A DNA stretch of 64,000 nucleotides. Origin: Serratia grimesii NBRC 13537 (GTDB taxonomy: Bacteria; Pseudomonadota; Gammaproteobacteria; Enterobacterales; Enterobacteriaceae). The notes beneath the pieces are model-generated. The model did no database searches. It had not been told where the DNA came from and was given only the letters and a program-made list of their open reading frames with translations. The stretch is taken from positions 124,001 through 188,000 of the forward strand of contig NZ_BCTT01000001.1 of the NCBI RefSeq assembly GCF_001590905.1, given 5' to 3'. Made by a program: the position numbers and the translations under genes. Shown in pieces: positions 37,495 through 47,950 of this stretch. Each line of letters starts with the position of its first letter. The first letter of the stretch is position 1.

Positions 37495-39582
37495 TCACAG
37501 GTTTAAAGTGACATTTTGTCGCAGCATGTTAAGCACTTTTGGCGCTTCAACGGCCTGACTAAAAAGAAATCCCTGCCCAAGGTGATAGCCTGAATCACAC
37601 AACGTCTGGCGTTGCTGTTCGGTCTCAATGCCTTCTGCAATGATATCAATCGACAACTTTTGCCCCAGGATCCCCATGCTTTCCACAATGCCCAGAATGG
37701 CCGGCTCGTGATTCATACGCCGGATGAAGTCGCGGTCCAGCTTAATGCAGTCCAGAGGGTAGTCCATGAGATGTGTAAAGGATGAATGCCCGGTACCAAA
37801 GTCATCAAGTGCTATTCTGATCCCCATTTCCTTGAGCATCTGCAACGCGCGCAGCACATACTTCGAACCATGTTTGTTGAACGCATGCTCGGTGACTTCC
37901 AGCTCAATCAGGTGATGCGGAATGTGGAACATCTGCAAACGTCTCAGGAACGTTTCAGCGTAGTTATCACGTAAAAACTCGATGGGGGACGCGTTTAACG
38001 ATACCGGCAAAACTTCGATACCGGCGGCTAACCAGCCAGAAATATCGGTAAAAACCTTCATCTGCATGGTTTCGCTGAGTTTTGTGGCTAATTCGTAATC
38101 GTTAAACGCCTCACTGACCGTATCAGGCATCTGCATCCCCTTTAACGGACAATACCACCGCAGCAGGGCTTCAAAACCAATGATTGCGCCATTGTTCAAG
38201 CTGACCTTGGGCTGATAACTGGGGCGGATCAGATTATTACGGACAATTTGGCGCGCGTGATTAAGTTGTGCAGCACGTTCCTTTGCCTTATCCATCATTT
38301 GCGGATTAAACATATAAACGCCACCGCGGCCGCCGTCTTTGAGTTCGTACAGGGCGGTATCGGCGCATTTCATCAGTTCTGATGCATCACGGGCATCTTG
38401 AGGGTAGATCGCACCACCGATGCTCATACCACAATGCAGCGCCTTACCCCCATATGTGATCGGTGATTCAAGCTGCATCAAAAAGGCATTGGCGATCTTG
38501 AAAATATCTTGTTCGTTTTCGACGTCGCTAATCACTATCGCAAATTCATCGCCTCCTAAGCGGGAGACGAAGGAGTTGTTGTTCAGGTATGCCGTTAATC
38601 GGCGGGCTAAGACGCGTAACAGATGGTCACCTGCGGCGTGCCCAAGGGTATCGTTAACCAGCTTAAAGTGATCAAGATCCAGCAAAATCAGCCCCAGGGA
38701 CGTATTGTTGCTCAAGGCTTGTTTCATTTCTTGTTTTAATTTCTTCTTAAATAAACGTCGATTGGGTAAGCCGGTCAATTCGTCATATTCACTGGCGATC
38801 AATAACCGCTTTTCAGCTATTCGCTGAGAGGTCACATCGCGGGAAACACACAATATATTTTGTATCTGTTCATCTTTGTCAAAAACGGGGCTAAGGATAT
38901 TATCCCAATGTTGAAGCGTGCCCGTTGGTGAGGCACTGAGACCAGCGAAGCGGGCATTTTTCCCTTTTAATACTTTGCGCAGCGCCTTCCTGCCACTGTT
39001 GCGGACTTCGGGTTGCAGCAGCCCCAGCCAAGGCATGCCAAATTGTTGTTGGTTCTCATCCAAGCCCAAAGCAATGCTGCCTGCTTTGTTCATGTGCAGT
39101 ACCGAACCGTCATTATTAATGACTTTGATGCAATCGACGCTGGCGTCGAGCATATTTTTCTGCGCTGCCAATGTTTCTGCCGTTAATTGCTTTTTCAGCA
39201 TTTTTTCATGGATATCGGCACAGCTAAGATACCAATGCACTAGCGTAGAGCCCTGATCTTTTTTTGCGCCGAACGACAGTAAAAACCAACGATACTCACC
39301 GCTGCAATGGCGCAGCCTGGCTTCCTGAACGAACGAATCGGCGCTGAGCATAGACTGTTGCTGCAACATGGTAATGTGGGCATATTCGTCGGAGTGTAGG
39401 GCTTCTAACCAACCGACGTCATTGTGATCAAATGAAGAAAGACCGGTATATTCACACCACAATGTATTGAAATGTCCTCCGAGTCCCTTACCAACGCCAA
39501 TGAGATTTGGTAAACCATTGAAAATTTCATTAGCGATATCAACAGGATGATTTTCATCGCTGTGCTCGGGTAAAACATTCAT
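37495..39582 (-). CDS. PAS-GGDEF-EAL cyclic-di-GMP enzyme
   Basis: 695 residues. Two PAS-like sensor domains occupy about residues 10-260. The GGDEF domain has an intact active site (RLGGDEFAIV, near 343). The EAL domain has FEALLRW near 470 and the downstream catalytic motifs DDFGTGHSSF and IAEGIET. Both synthesis and hydrolysis of c-di-GMP are therefore possible. No transmembrane segments are apparent, so it is a cytosolic sensor. It stands alone and leftward. The ligand of the PAS domains is unknown. Confidence 0.93.
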   Translation of the reverse strand: MNVLPEHSDENHPVDIANEIFNGLPNLIGVGKGLGGHFNTLWCEYTGLSSFDHNDVGWLEALHSDEYAHITMLQQQSMLSADSFVQEARLRHCSGEYRWFLLSFGAKKDQGSTLVHWYLSCADIHEKMLKKQLTAETLAAQKNMLDASVDCIKVINNDGSVLHMNKAGSIALGLDENQQQFGMPWLGLLQPEVRNSGRKALRKVLKGKNARFAGLSASPTGTLQHWDNILSPVFDKDEQIQNILCVSRDVTSQRIAEKRLLIASEYDELTGLPNRRLFKKKLKQEMKQALSNNTSLGLILLDLDHFKLVNDTLGHAAGDHLLRVLARRLTAYLNNNSFVSRLGGDEFAIVISDVENEQDIFKIANAFLMQLESPITYGGKALHCGMSIGGAIYPQDARDASELMKCADTALYELKDGGRGGVYMFNPQMMDKAKERAAQLNHARQIVRNNLIRPSYQPKVSLNNGAIIGFEALLRWYCPLKGMQMPDTVSEAFNDYELATKLSETMQMKVFTDISGWLAAGIEVLPVSLNASPIEFLRDNYAETFLRRLQMFHIPHHLIELEVTEHAFNKHGSKYVLRALQMLKEMGIRIALDDFGTGHSSFTHLMDYPLDCIKLDRDFIRRMNHEPAILGIVESMGILGQKLSIDIIAEGIETEQQRQTLCDSGYHLGQGFLFSQAVEAPKVLNMLRQNVTLNL

Positions 39583-39820
39583 CTGTCATTTCCTCTGAGA
39601 ACCGTCCGACATTTACGCTAAAAGAAACCATTTTAATAATATTATAGTCAGCGGCAAATCGTTCTATAGCCTAGTCTGTGCGATAAAAAGCCGCCAGAGA
39701 GAATGAAATATAATTCCGAGCAACACATTAGGAATACTCTCGTATTTAAGCGTTAAATTACTTCCATTGATTGCGTCTCGTTTATGATTAAATATCACAA
39801 ATGCGTAGGGGACTGGATAT

Positions 39821-39845
39821 AAAAAAAAACCCGCGGTTAGGCGGG
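39821..39845 (-). terminator. Intrinsic terminator of gcd
   Basis: On the minus strand, CCCGC-CTAACC-GCGGG is followed by nine Ts, 29 nt after the gcd stop codon. Clear rho-independent terminator. Confidence 0.88.
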
Positions 39846-39873
39846 GGCGGGAGATTTTCATGCGCGTTGAGAT

Positions 39874-42309
39874 TTACTTATCAAGTGCATAGGCAATGAC
39901 GTAGTCGCCACGATCGGGTGACTGACGTGCGCCACCGGCTGAAATTACAATGTATTGCTTACCTGTGGTCGGTGAAATATAGCTCATTGGTGTACCGCCA
40001 CTGCCAACGGGCAGGCGCGCTTTCCACACTTCTTCACCTGTCGAAGAGTCAAATGCTCGCAGATAGTAATCTTGAGTACCGGCAATGAAGACCAGGCCGC
40101 CCTGGGTCGCCAGAGTACCACCCAGTGTTGGCATACCCACGGGCATTTGTGCCCGCATCTTGATACCAAACGGACCGGTATCCTGCACGGTTCCGGCCGG
40201 GACTTGCCACACCACTTTTTGCGTTTTCAGATCGATTGCCGACAGGGTACCAAATGGTGGTTTCTGGCACGGGATGCCCAATGGGGACATAAAGCGGTTT
40301 TTGTTCACGCCGTAGGGTGTGCCTTTCAATGGAACGGCACCCATACCTGTGTTGACTGACTCACCACCATTGCTGGCCGGTGTATTGGCATCGGTTTTCT
40401 GTGGGATCATCTGTACCCACAGGCCCAATCGCATATCGTTGGCGAAGATATAATGGTTGTTAGGATCGGTCGACAGACCTCCCCAGTTCATGCCGCCCAA
40501 CGAACCGGGGAAACTGAGTGAAATGTCGGTGTCTGGTGCGGTGAACAACCCATCGTAGCGCATCGATTTAAAACTGATACGGCACATCAGTTGATCGAAC
40601 GGCGTTGCGCCCCACATGTCCGATTCAGTTAGCTTTTCATTGCCAATCTGCGGCATGCCGACTGAGAACGGTTGAGTGGCTGAGTATTGTTCACCGGGAA
40701 TGGTGCGCGTTTTCACTGGCAGCTCTTTGACTTCTGTCAGTGGTTTGCCGGTGTGGCGATCCAAAACAAAAATCTGCCCGGTTTTCGCACCAATCACGAC
40801 GGCGGGTTTGGTGGTGCCATCTTTCATTGGGAAGTCGATCAGGCTAGGCTGCATCGGCAGGTCGAAGTCCCACAGGTCATTATGAACCGTCTGATAAACC
40901 CATTTTTCTTTGCCGGTAGTGGCATCAAGCGCCAGGATAGAGGCACCGTATTTGTGATCCAATGCGTTTCGGTTCGCGCCCCACAGGTCAACTGAAGAGC
41001 TCCCCATTGGCAGAAATACGGTATTCATCGCCGGATCATAGGACATAGGTGCCCAAGAGTTCGGCGTACTGCGCACAAAGGTCTGACCCGGCTTCAATAC
41101 CGAGTTTGGATCTTTATTGCCTGGATCGAACGCCCAGCGCATTTCACCCGTGATCACGTCGAAACCACGCAATACGCCACCAGGCATATCAGTTTGCACG
41201 TTATCGGCCACGCGACCACCAACCACAATGGTCGTGCCGGCTAGCGTTGGCGCAGAGGTGAGTTGGTATTTTGGATCGGCGGCATCGCCCAGACCCGCTT
41301 TCAGATCGACCACGCCTTGCTTGCCAAAGTGTTGGCAGAACTCGCCGTTATCAGCATTGATTGCCACTAAACGCGCGTCGATAGTGTTCATCAGAATACG
41401 ACGCTGACAGCTGTCACCGGCGGCTAAAATTGCCGGTGTCGCAGGCGTTGAACCTGGAACTGTTGGCTGTTGCAGTGGTTTTGTGGCATCAAAATAGGCC
41501 AATCCACGACAACGGTTCCAGACCTGGGATTTCGCATTGACTTCACGCTGCCAGATTTCTTTGCCGCTGTCAGCATCGACGGCAATCACGTTGTTGTGCG
41601 GTGTGCACAGGAAAATGCGGTTGCCAATTTGCAGCGGCGTTTGTTGATCTTCTGCGCCGTTGCCGTCTGGACTTAGCGGAATGTCACCCGTATGGAAGGT
41701 CCAGGCAACCTTCAATTCTTTCACGTTGTCGCGGGTGATTTGGTCCAGCGCCACGAAACGACTGCCGCCTGGCGTGTTGCCGTAGTTGTCCCAGTCTTTC
41801 TGTTGTTTGGCTTTATCCACGGGGATTAACGGCAGCTGTTTGCCACTGAAAGCGACGGTAGGGTGTGGCTGGAACATCTGTACGAATGTGCCGACCATGC
41901 CAACTGCCAGTACGGCGCTGAACAGGTAGGACAGTGTCGCCAGTGGGGCTTTACCTTCTGATTTACGCAGCGCAGGCCAGCTAAGGAAGGCCAGTAGCAT
42001 TAAACCGGTAGGCACCATAAGCCGTGATACTAATGGCCAGAAATCAAACCCGGCATCGCACACTGACCAAATCAGTGTGCCAATGAAAACCAGCAAAAAC
42101 AGTATTACTGCCGAAGATTTACGACGGAAGAATTGCACAGCTGAAAGCAGGGTGACAATACCTGCGATCAGGAAGTAGCTACTGCCGCCCAATGAGACTA
42201 ATTTGCCACCGGCAATGGCAAAGAACAGACCGACGACAGTAAGGATTATCCCTAATAAACAACATGATAATGTAAGTTTTATACCCGGCCGGGTATTTGA
42301 TTCAGGCAT
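39874..42309 (-). CDS. gcd: Membrane-bound PQQ-dependent glucose dehydrogenase
   Basis: An 811-residue quinoprotein, near the usual 796. Five transmembrane helices fill the first 145 residues and anchor it in the inner membrane. The periplasmic eight-bladed propeller carries tryptophan-docking repeats (DSGKEIWQREV, TGKEKWVYQT, SSTGEEVWKARL). It oxidises glucose to gluconolactone in the periplasm, passing electrons to ubiquinone, and needs PQQ; no pqq genes are in this window. It stands alone, closed by a strong terminator. The preceding gap of about 800 bp holds its promoter. Confidence 0.95.
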   Translation of the reverse strand: MPESNTRPGIKLTLSCCLLGIILTVVGLFFAIAGGKLVSLGGSSYFLIAGIVTLLSAVQFFRRKSSAVILFLLVFIGTLIWSVCDAGFDFWPLVSRLMVPTGLMLLAFLSWPALRKSEGKAPLATLSYLFSAVLAVGMVGTFVQMFQPHPTVAFSGKQLPLIPVDKAKQQKDWDNYGNTPGGSRFVALDQITRDNVKELKVAWTFHTGDIPLSPDGNGAEDQQTPLQIGNRIFLCTPHNNVIAVDADSGKEIWQREVNAKSQVWNRCRGLAYFDATKPLQQPTVPGSTPATPAILAAGDSCQRRILMNTIDARLVAINADNGEFCQHFGKQGVVDLKAGLGDAADPKYQLTSAPTLAGTTIVVGGRVADNVQTDMPGGVLRGFDVITGEMRWAFDPGNKDPNSVLKPGQTFVRSTPNSWAPMSYDPAMNTVFLPMGSSSVDLWGANRNALDHKYGASILALDATTGKEKWVYQTVHNDLWDFDLPMQPSLIDFPMKDGTTKPAVVIGAKTGQIFVLDRHTGKPLTEVKELPVKTRTIPGEQYSATQPFSVGMPQIGNEKLTESDMWGATPFDQLMCRISFKSMRYDGLFTAPDTDISLSFPGSLGGMNWGGLSTDPNNHYIFANDMRLGLWVQMIPQKTDANTPASNGGESVNTGMGAVPLKGTPYGVNKNRFMSPLGIPCQKPPFGTLSAIDLKTQKVVWQVPAGTVQDTGPFGIKMRAQMPVGMPTLGGTLATQGGLVFIAGTQDYYLRAFDSSTGEEVWKARLPVGSGGTPMSYISPTTGKQYIVISAGGARQSPDRGDYVIAYALDK

Positions 42310-42647
42310 AGCGAAAAGACTCCAAGATAATGTTTTTCTTCATGTTTACCCCGAGTGTTTACGGTCATACATTCCCTGGTTGGGTGAAGACTTTGAACGT
42401 AAATCAAACGATGGAATTTCAGGATTGTACCATTTGATTCATTATAAAGTTAAGGATATGTTGCTTTTTGAGCGGGATTGTTAGACCTGCCTGCGAGCAG
42501 AGATGACAGCGGCGACGTTATTGACGTTATTAAAGGGGCAATGTTGTTTGTGCCACGACTAACATGCTGTATTCACCCGAAATATCACCATTATTATTTG
42601 TTGCACGACGTTATAATTAGACTAACCCTTATGAGGTATATCAAGTG

Positions 42648-42782
42648 ATGGGGAAAGCATTTAATCGTCCATTAATTACCTTTGAAGAAAATTGGCATAC
42701 CATCTTGTTTTCTGGATTAAACCAGTTTGCTGGTGAAGAGGTTAATGATTACTTCCTAAGCCCTGATGAAATCAGGGGGTAA
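42648..42782 (+). CDS. Possible small protein, 44 residues
   Basis: ATG (with an in-frame GTG just before) followed by 44 codons; GAGG lies 11 nt upstream. The product is acidic near its end (GEEVNDYFLSPDEIRG), with no recognised relatives. The last codons form a perfect hairpin CCCTGAT-GAA-ATCAGGG (42761-42777) without a T-run. It could be a fragment of a decayed gene. The rest of the gap 42310-43120 holds only the inverted repeat at 42933-42989 and AT-rich sequence. Confidence 0.35.
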   Translation: MGKAFNRPLITFEENWHTILFSGLNQFAGEEVNDYFLSPDEIRG

Positions 42783-42932
42783 TAAGGATGCCAGCCTCTA
42801 TGTGCAGGTAATATACAAAACATCGCTTATATTTTGTGTCATGGATAACTGTGGTGGATTATTTATTCTCTTTTCAGTTTCTTTAGTTACATAAGGTTAG
42901 AAAATTGAGTTCATTACGTTAATATTAGTATT

Positions 42933-42989
42933 CCACTATGCAGTGCTTCGATTGATTGGGCGTCATCGTTTTACTGTACTGCATAGTGG
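42933..42989. repeat. 57-bp inverted repeat with 12-bp perfect arms
   Basis: CCACTATGCAGT (42933-42944) and ACTGCATAGTGG (42978-42989) are exact reverse complements separated by 33 bp, in an otherwise gene-free stretch. It may be a stem-loop RNA, a tiny mobile-element remnant, or paired regulator sites. Confidence 0.6.
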
Positions 42990-43120
42990 TCACTCGTAGT
43001 TTAAGATTTATTTTTCAGAAAAAAATCAACACCCCTCTCTGCGCATAAATAATCGCCATTTAACTTCTTCTTCATTAATTTAATAATACCGTCGCCGATG
43101 ACATATTTGCGTCTATCTCT

Positions 43121-44062
43121 TCAGATATTTATCACCGAAAAACGTTGTTTAACAACACTCAATACAAATTGCCTCAACCAACGATGAGCGGGATCTGCCT
43201 CTAAACGGGGGTGCCACATCTGTGACACGGTAATTCCTCGGGTTTTTACCGGCAACTCAAAAACATAGAGTGTGGCGCCAGGCTGACCACCCGTGGGGTG
43301 ATTTAACAGGAAGGAGGCGGGAACCAGTGCAACCAAGTCGGACGCCTGAGCTACCGCCAGCGCGGCGGGAAAGCCAGGCACCACGGCGGCAATCTTCCGT
43401 TCCAAACCTAATGCAGCCAGCGCTTCATCTACTGGCCCGGTTAATAAACCACGACGCGAGGCAACGACATGACCACAAGCGGCGTACTGTTGGGCGGTAA
43501 TCTCGGGTTCTTGCTCAAATGGGTGTCCTTTTCTGACGACAGCAACAAAGCGGTCACGAAATAACGTCTGTAATCGAATTTCTGGCCCCATGTCTCCCAA
43601 CACGCCAATCTCAAGATCGACCAATCCTTCGCGCAAATGTCGTGAACTCTTTTCTGGCTTAGGAGCAAAACACAGGCGCACCAAAGGGGCGACTTGTGCA
43701 GCCGCGGCGATCAGCGCTGCACCAAATGCCTCGACAAATCCTTCATTGGCACGCAGGGTGAAGGTGCGATCCAACGCGGCTAAATTCAATTCCGTTGCCG
43801 AAGGGCGAAGGACCGCGCGAGCCTCAAATACTGCGTTTTGCGTACGCTCACGTATTTCCTCAGCATAAGGAGTTAACACCATATGGCGACCCGCTCGGAC
43901 CAGTAAAGGATCGCCAGTGACTGCACGCAGGCGGCTAAGTGTGCGGCTCATTGCTGAGGCGCTTAGTTTAAGGCGGCGTGCAGCACCCGCCACACTGCCC
44001 AGGGTAAGAAGCGCATCGAGAGCAATCAGTAAGTTGAGATCGGGTTCTGTCATGTCTGGCAT
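43121..44062 (-). CDS. LysR family transcriptional regulator
   Basis: 313 residues. The helix-turn-helix is GSVAGAARRLKLSASAMSRTLSRL (about residues 18-41), followed by the effector domain. The opening LNLLIALDALL is typical of the NodD/LinR-type LysR branch. It diverges from a short-chain dehydrogenase gene with 128 bp between, and probably controls it in response to an unknown compound. Confidence 0.9.
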   Translation of the reverse strand: MPDMTEPDLNLLIALDALLTLGSVAGAARRLKLSASAMSRTLSRLRAVTGDPLLVRAGRHMVLTPYAEEIRERTQNAVFEARAVLRPSATELNLAALDRTFTLRANEGFVEAFGAALIAAAAQVAPLVRLCFAPKPEKSSRHLREGLVDLEIGVLGDMGPEIRLQTLFRDRFVAVVRKGHPFEQEPEITAQQYAACGHVVASRRGLLTGPVDEALAALGLERKIAAVVPGFPAALAVAQASDLVALVPASFLLNHPTGGQPGATLYVFELPVKTRGITVSQMWHPRLEADPAHRWLRQFVLSVVKQRFSVINI

Positions 44063-44190
44063 CCTGAGCTATAAATGAATGTAGGCGTCTGGTGCATGTT
44101 ATAAGTGCAAATGCTGCGTCTTCCGCAATCTACTCCGCATAGTTATATTTTCTACACGACAAAACAACAGAAATGCAGAGGAACTGAACA

Positions 44191-44898
44191 ATGGCAACAC
44201 CGTCTTCACAACAAAAAACTGTCCTGCTTATCGGTGCTTCCCGTGGTCTGGGGTTTGCCATGGTGGAAGAGTGCTTAAAACGTGGTAACAAAGTGATCGC
44301 CACTGGGCGTGCATCGTCTAAAGACGCTCTTTACCGTTTGGCTGAAAAGCACCCTGAAAATCTTGAGGTAGAGACCACGGATATCACGGAGCCTGAGCAG
44401 GTGAGTGCCTTACATGAACGACTCCGCGATCGGCATGTTGACCTGTTGTTTGTTAATGCAGGCGTTAAAAATGACGATCGTGAAACAATCGCAGACGTCT
44501 CGACCGAAGAGTTCACTCGGGTAATGGTGACCAATGCACTGAGCCCCATGCGTGTCATCGAAACCTTTAAGGACGTGGTCGTTCCTACAGGCACGATTGG
44601 CGTAATGTCCTCTGGTCAAGGGAGCCTAACGAATAACACCAATGGCAAGTTTGAAGTCTATCGGGCCAGCAAATCCGCACTAAATATGCTGATGCGCAGC
44701 TATGCGGCACGTAACAGTGACGATCCTCGGACTCTGCTGTTGATGGCACCCGGCTGGGTGCGTACTGAATTAGGTGGGTCAGAAGGGCGTCTGAGCATCG
44801 AAGAAAGCATTCCGAATTTGCTCAATACTATCGAAGCGTATCACGGGCGTTCAGGGCTGCATTACCTCGACTATCTGGGCAAAGTTGTGCCTTGGTGA
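44191..44898 (+). CDS. Short-chain dehydrogenase/reductase
   Basis: 235 residues, the standard SDR length. The cofactor motif GASRGLG is at residues 17-23, NAG near 90, the catalytic Ser within VMSSGQG and YRASK (Tyr and Lys) near 156. NADPH or NADH is the cofactor. Substrate unknown. GAGGA precedes the start. It is the only gene opposite the adjacent LysR regulator, whose target it probably is. Confidence 0.88.
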   Translation: MATPSSQQKTVLLIGASRGLGFAMVEECLKRGNKVIATGRASSKDALYRLAEKHPENLEVETTDITEPEQVSALHERLRDRHVDLLFVNAGVKNDDRETIADVSTEEFTRVMVTNALSPMRVIETFKDVVVPTGTIGVMSSGQGSLTNNTNGKFEVYRASKSALNMLMRSYAARNSDDPRTLLLMAPGWVRTELGGSEGRLSIEESIPNLLNTIEAYHGRSGLHYLDYLGKVVPW

Positions 44899-44959
44899 TA
44901 GGGAAGCGTCAGCCCGCCGCCTCGACGTGTGGGGCACGGGTTTATGGGGGCTGGAAAGT

Positions 44960-45847
44960 CTACGGCTGCAGCTCGTTGATAAGAAAGTCGATAAAAACCC
45001 TTGTTTTTGCAGGTAAATGTAATCGTGAGGTATAGACCATATTGACGGCCAGTTTGGGGAGTTCCCAGTCGCTTAAGACGGGGATTAAGCGACCTGATTG
45101 CAGATCCTCATGAATGACATAGGTGGGTTGGGCCAAAATACCCAGATTTTGCAGTGCGGCACGACGAATAAGAAAACCATCATTGGCTTCAACATAAGGC
45201 GTGAGAAATGTGGTGACTGACTCGTCGCCCCGTTGAAAAACCATTTTATAAGGATCGTTAGCGTAGGAATATAGCAGTAGTTGATGCTCAGCCAGTTCTA
45301 ACGGGTGATTAGGGTAACCGTGGTGTTTTAAATATTCAGGTGTTGCGGCTAAAACGCGTTTTGTTTCCGTTAATCTTCGCACAATCAGACTTGTGTCGGG
45401 TTCATTTTCTCTGGTGCGAATAGCGATGTCGATATTATCGTCAATAATGTCGTAATAACGGTTCTCTGCAACGATATCTAAGCGGACATCGGGATAGAGT
45501 TGTTTGAACTTAGGTATTAAAGGGAAAATTAACTGAAGGCAAAGTGATAATGATCCCGTCACGCGTAACACCCCAGCGGGTTGATCTTTACTCGCGGTAA
45601 CGGCGTCGGTTGCATTTTGCATTGCGCTGAGCGCAACTTTGGCATTCTCGTAAAACTGCCTACCGACCTCAGTAACAAATAGCCTACGGGTGCTCCGTTC
45701 TATCAATCTTACGCCGAGTCTATCCTCCAATGCCACCAGGTGGCGGCTTGCTGCCGCGTTCGACAAACTCAGCGCTTCTGCCGCTTTACTGATGCTACCC
45801 AACTCGGCAGTTTTCACAAAAAGCTCATACTCTGTCCAGCGGTCCAT
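44960..45847 (-). CDS. LysR family transcriptional regulator
   Basis: 295 residues. ATG 45847 gives the family opening MDRWTEYELFVKTAELGS and has AAAGG upstream; a longer in-frame version to 45979 would overlap the divergent gene. The helix-turn-helix is SISKAAEALSLSNAAASRHL (about residues 18-37). Its target is probably the divergent SnoaL-like gene, whose start lies 130 bp away. Confidence 0.88.
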   Translation of the reverse strand: MDRWTEYELFVKTAELGSISKAAEALSLSNAAASRHLVALEDRLGVRLIERSTRRLFVTEVGRQFYENAKVALSAMQNATDAVTASKDQPAGVLRVTGSLSLCLQLIFPLIPKFKQLYPDVRLDIVAENRYYDIIDDNIDIAIRTRENEPDTSLIVRRLTETKRVLAATPEYLKHHGYPNHPLELAEHQLLLYSYANDPYKMVFQRGDESVTTFLTPYVEANDGFLIRRAALQNLGILAQPTYVIHEDLQSGRLIPVLSDWELPKLAVNMVYTSRLHLPAKTRVFIDFLINELQP

Positions 45848-45977
45848 TAGCCTTTTTCCATTGGTGGAAATGTGATTTCCAGAATAAGACTTTTTCAATG
45901 CGATTGGAATTGACACTATACCTGCAGCCTTATAGCGAAGGTTATCGACGCTGAAGATCACGAATATGGAGCTATAC

Positions 45978-46400
45978 ATGACGGATATTTTACGTGTTGT
46001 AAAAGACTATTTTTCAATATGTGTTGATGGCAAGAATGTAGAACGGGTTTCCGACTTCTTTGCAGATAATGTCGTTATTCACAGACCTGACTGCGCCGCG
46101 CCTGTTGTCGGTTTGGCGCCTTTCAAAACAGCATTGCGCGCGAATGTCACCGATCGCTATGAATCCATTCATACGACGTTTCAAAAGGAAGTTGTCACCT
46201 CCGACACTGTTGTCGTGGCATTAACTCATGTGGCAAAAGGATCTAATAGTTGGCACGGCTTTGATGTCACTGGCAAAGATGTGACCTGGACATCGTTAAC
46301 TTATTTTCGGTTTGGTGACGATGGGAAAATTATTGAGGAAATTGTTGAGCGCAATGAGTTGTTTATGGCAAAGCAATTAGGGATTATCGATTACGAATAA
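45978..46400 (+). CDS. SnoaL-like/NTF2-fold protein
   Basis: About 140 residues of the NTF2-like fold: a first helix (ILRVVKDYFSICVDGK), the cone-floor FFADNVVIHRP and a closing strand pattern (VTWTSLTYFRFGDDGKIIEEIVER). Members include polyketide cyclases, ketosteroid isomerases and many uncharacterised binders. GGAG 6 nt before ATG 45978 favours it over ATG 45966. It is divergent from a LysR gene and ends at a strong terminator. Substrate unknown. Confidence 0.8.
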   Translation: MTDILRVVKDYFSICVDGKNVERVSDFFADNVVIHRPDCAAPVVGLAPFKTALRANVTDRYESIHTTFQKEVVTSDTVVVALTHVAKGSNSWHGFDVTGKDVTWTSLTYFRFGDDGKIIEEIVERNELFMAKQLGIIDYE

Positions 46401-46422
46401 GGCAGCTTTAGTAATAAAAAAA

Positions 46423-46449
46423 CCGATAACGGGAATGTTATCGGCTTTT
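46423..46449. terminator. Bidirectional intrinsic terminator
   Basis: Perfect 8-bp stem CCGATAAC/GTTATCGG with a 6-nt loop, followed by CTTTT on the plus strand and by seven Ts on the minus strand. Ends both the SnoaL-like gene and the convergent ddc gene. Confidence 0.9.
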
Positions 46450-46468
46450 CACTGCGGGTTAGGGCAGA

Positions 46469-47950
46469 TTAGGCGGCAGGCAACTGCTGTGCAGTTTTAT
46501 CCACTAGCGCCAGCAGGACTTTGATATCGTCCAGGCTGACCGTTGGGTTTAACAAGGTCATTTTCAGGCAGGTAACGCCATTAAATTCGGTCACCCCAAC
46601 GTTGGCACGGCCTGACTCCAGCAACGCATCACCAATCCGCTGGTTCATCAACGCGACTGCTGCGTCGCCGCGCGCAGCCAATGTTTCAGGACGGTAGCGG
46701 AACAGTACGCTGGCCAATTGTGGTTGCATCACCAGTTCCAGCGCCGGTTGGTCACCGATATAGTGTGCAACTTGCTGTGCCAGCGTCACGCCGTGATCGA
46801 TGATCGCTGCGTATTGCTGTTGTCCCAATGCCTCTAATCCCATCCACAGTTTTAAGGCATCAAAACGGCGGGTGGTCTGCAAGGATTTAGAGACCAGGTT
46901 AGGCACGCCCTGAGCTTCGTCAAACTCGGAGTTCAGGTAAGCCGCCTGATAACGCATCAGTTCATAGTGACGGGCCTCTTTCAACAAGAAAGCGCCGCAA
47001 CTGATGGTTTGGAAGAATTGTTTATGGAAGTCCAGAGTAATGGAATCCACCAATTCAATACCATCCAGGTAATCACGGTACTTCTCGGAAAGCAGTAACG
47101 CACCGCCCCAGGCTGCATCAACATGCACCCAAATCTGGTGCTCCGCAGCCAATTCTGCAATACCGCGCAGTGGGTCGATCGCCCCGGCATCAGTCGTGCC
47201 CGCAGTGGCAACAATCGCCAGGATCTGCTCGTCATTGGCCTTGGCTTGCGCCAGTTTTTCGGCCAAATCGTTCAGATCCATTCGGGCGAATTGATCGGTT
47301 TTCACCAGCGTGACGGATTGATAACCCAGACCGAGCAACGCCATGTTCTTTTGCACAGAGAAATGGGCATTCTCAGAACATAAAACTTTAATCTTACGCA
47401 GATTACCCACCAAGCCATCCTGTTGCACAGAATGGCCTTGTTTGGCGAAGAAAGCATCGCGTGCCAGCATCAGACCCATCAGATTGCTCTGAGTGCCACC
47501 ACTGGTGAACACGCCTGCATCGCCAGGCTGATAACCTACCTGGGTGCGCAACCATTCAATCAGCTTCATCTCGATGATGGTGGCTGACGGGCTTTGATCC
47601 CAGGAATCCATGCTTTGGTTGGTGGCGTTAATCAACACCTCAGCAGCTTGGCTAATCACCAGGCTTGGGCAATGCAAATGCGCGACGCACTGTGGGTGAT
47701 GCACCGACAGGCTGTCTTTTAAAAAGTACTCAATCGCACGTTCGATTGCCGCCTGGTTACCCAGGCCCTGAGGATTAAAATCAAGCGTAATGCGTTCACG
47801 CAGTTCGGCAACGGTTTTCCCTTGGTACATCTCGGGTTGTTGCAGCCACTGCACTACCGCCTGGCTACTTTGCTCGATCGCTTGCTGGTATGCGTCGGTG
47901 CTTTGCGCCGAGGCTGCCAGAATCGGGTTTAACCGGGACATCGAATTCAC
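46469..47950 (-). CDS. ddc: L-2,4-diaminobutyrate decarboxylase
   Basis: 493 residues, a group II PLP-dependent decarboxylase. The PLP Lys is in LDFHKQFF (near residue 308), preceded by [12 protein letters not shown], where the Asp contacts the PLP ring. It converts L-2,4-diaminobutyrate to 1,3-diaminopropane. Its start overlaps the end of dat by 4 bp, so both enzymes are made from one transcript as in other gammaproteobacteria. The product is a polyamine needed for growth or surface behaviour in several genera. Confidence 0.95.
   Translation of the reverse strand: MNSMSRLNPILAASAQSTDAYQQAIEQSSQAVVQWLQQPEMYQGKTVAELRERITLDFNPQGLGNQAAIERAIEYFLKDSLSVHHPQCVAHLHCPSLVISQAAEVLINATNQSMDSWDQSPSATIIEMKLIEWLRTQVGYQPGDAGVFTSGGTQSNLMGLMLARDAFFAKQGHSVQQDGLVGNLRKIKVLCSENAHFSVQKNMALLGLGYQSVTLVKTDQFARMDLNDLAEKLAQAKANDEQILAIVATAGTTDAGAIDPLRGIAELAAEHQIWVHVDAAWGGALLLSEKYRDYLDGIELVDSITLDFHKQFFQTISCGAFLLKEARHYELMRYQAAYLNSEFDEAQGVPNLVSKSLQTTRRFDALKLWMGLEALGQQQYAAIIDHGVTLAQQVAHYIGDQPALELVMQPQLASVLFRYRPETLAARGDAAVALMNQRIGDALLESGRANVGVTEFNGVTCLKMTLLNPTVSLDDIKVLLALVDKTAQQLPAA

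Noticed and set aside
39664-39861. 65-codon minus-strand frame next to gcd
   Set aside because: Runs through the gcd terminator and lacks a ribosome site.
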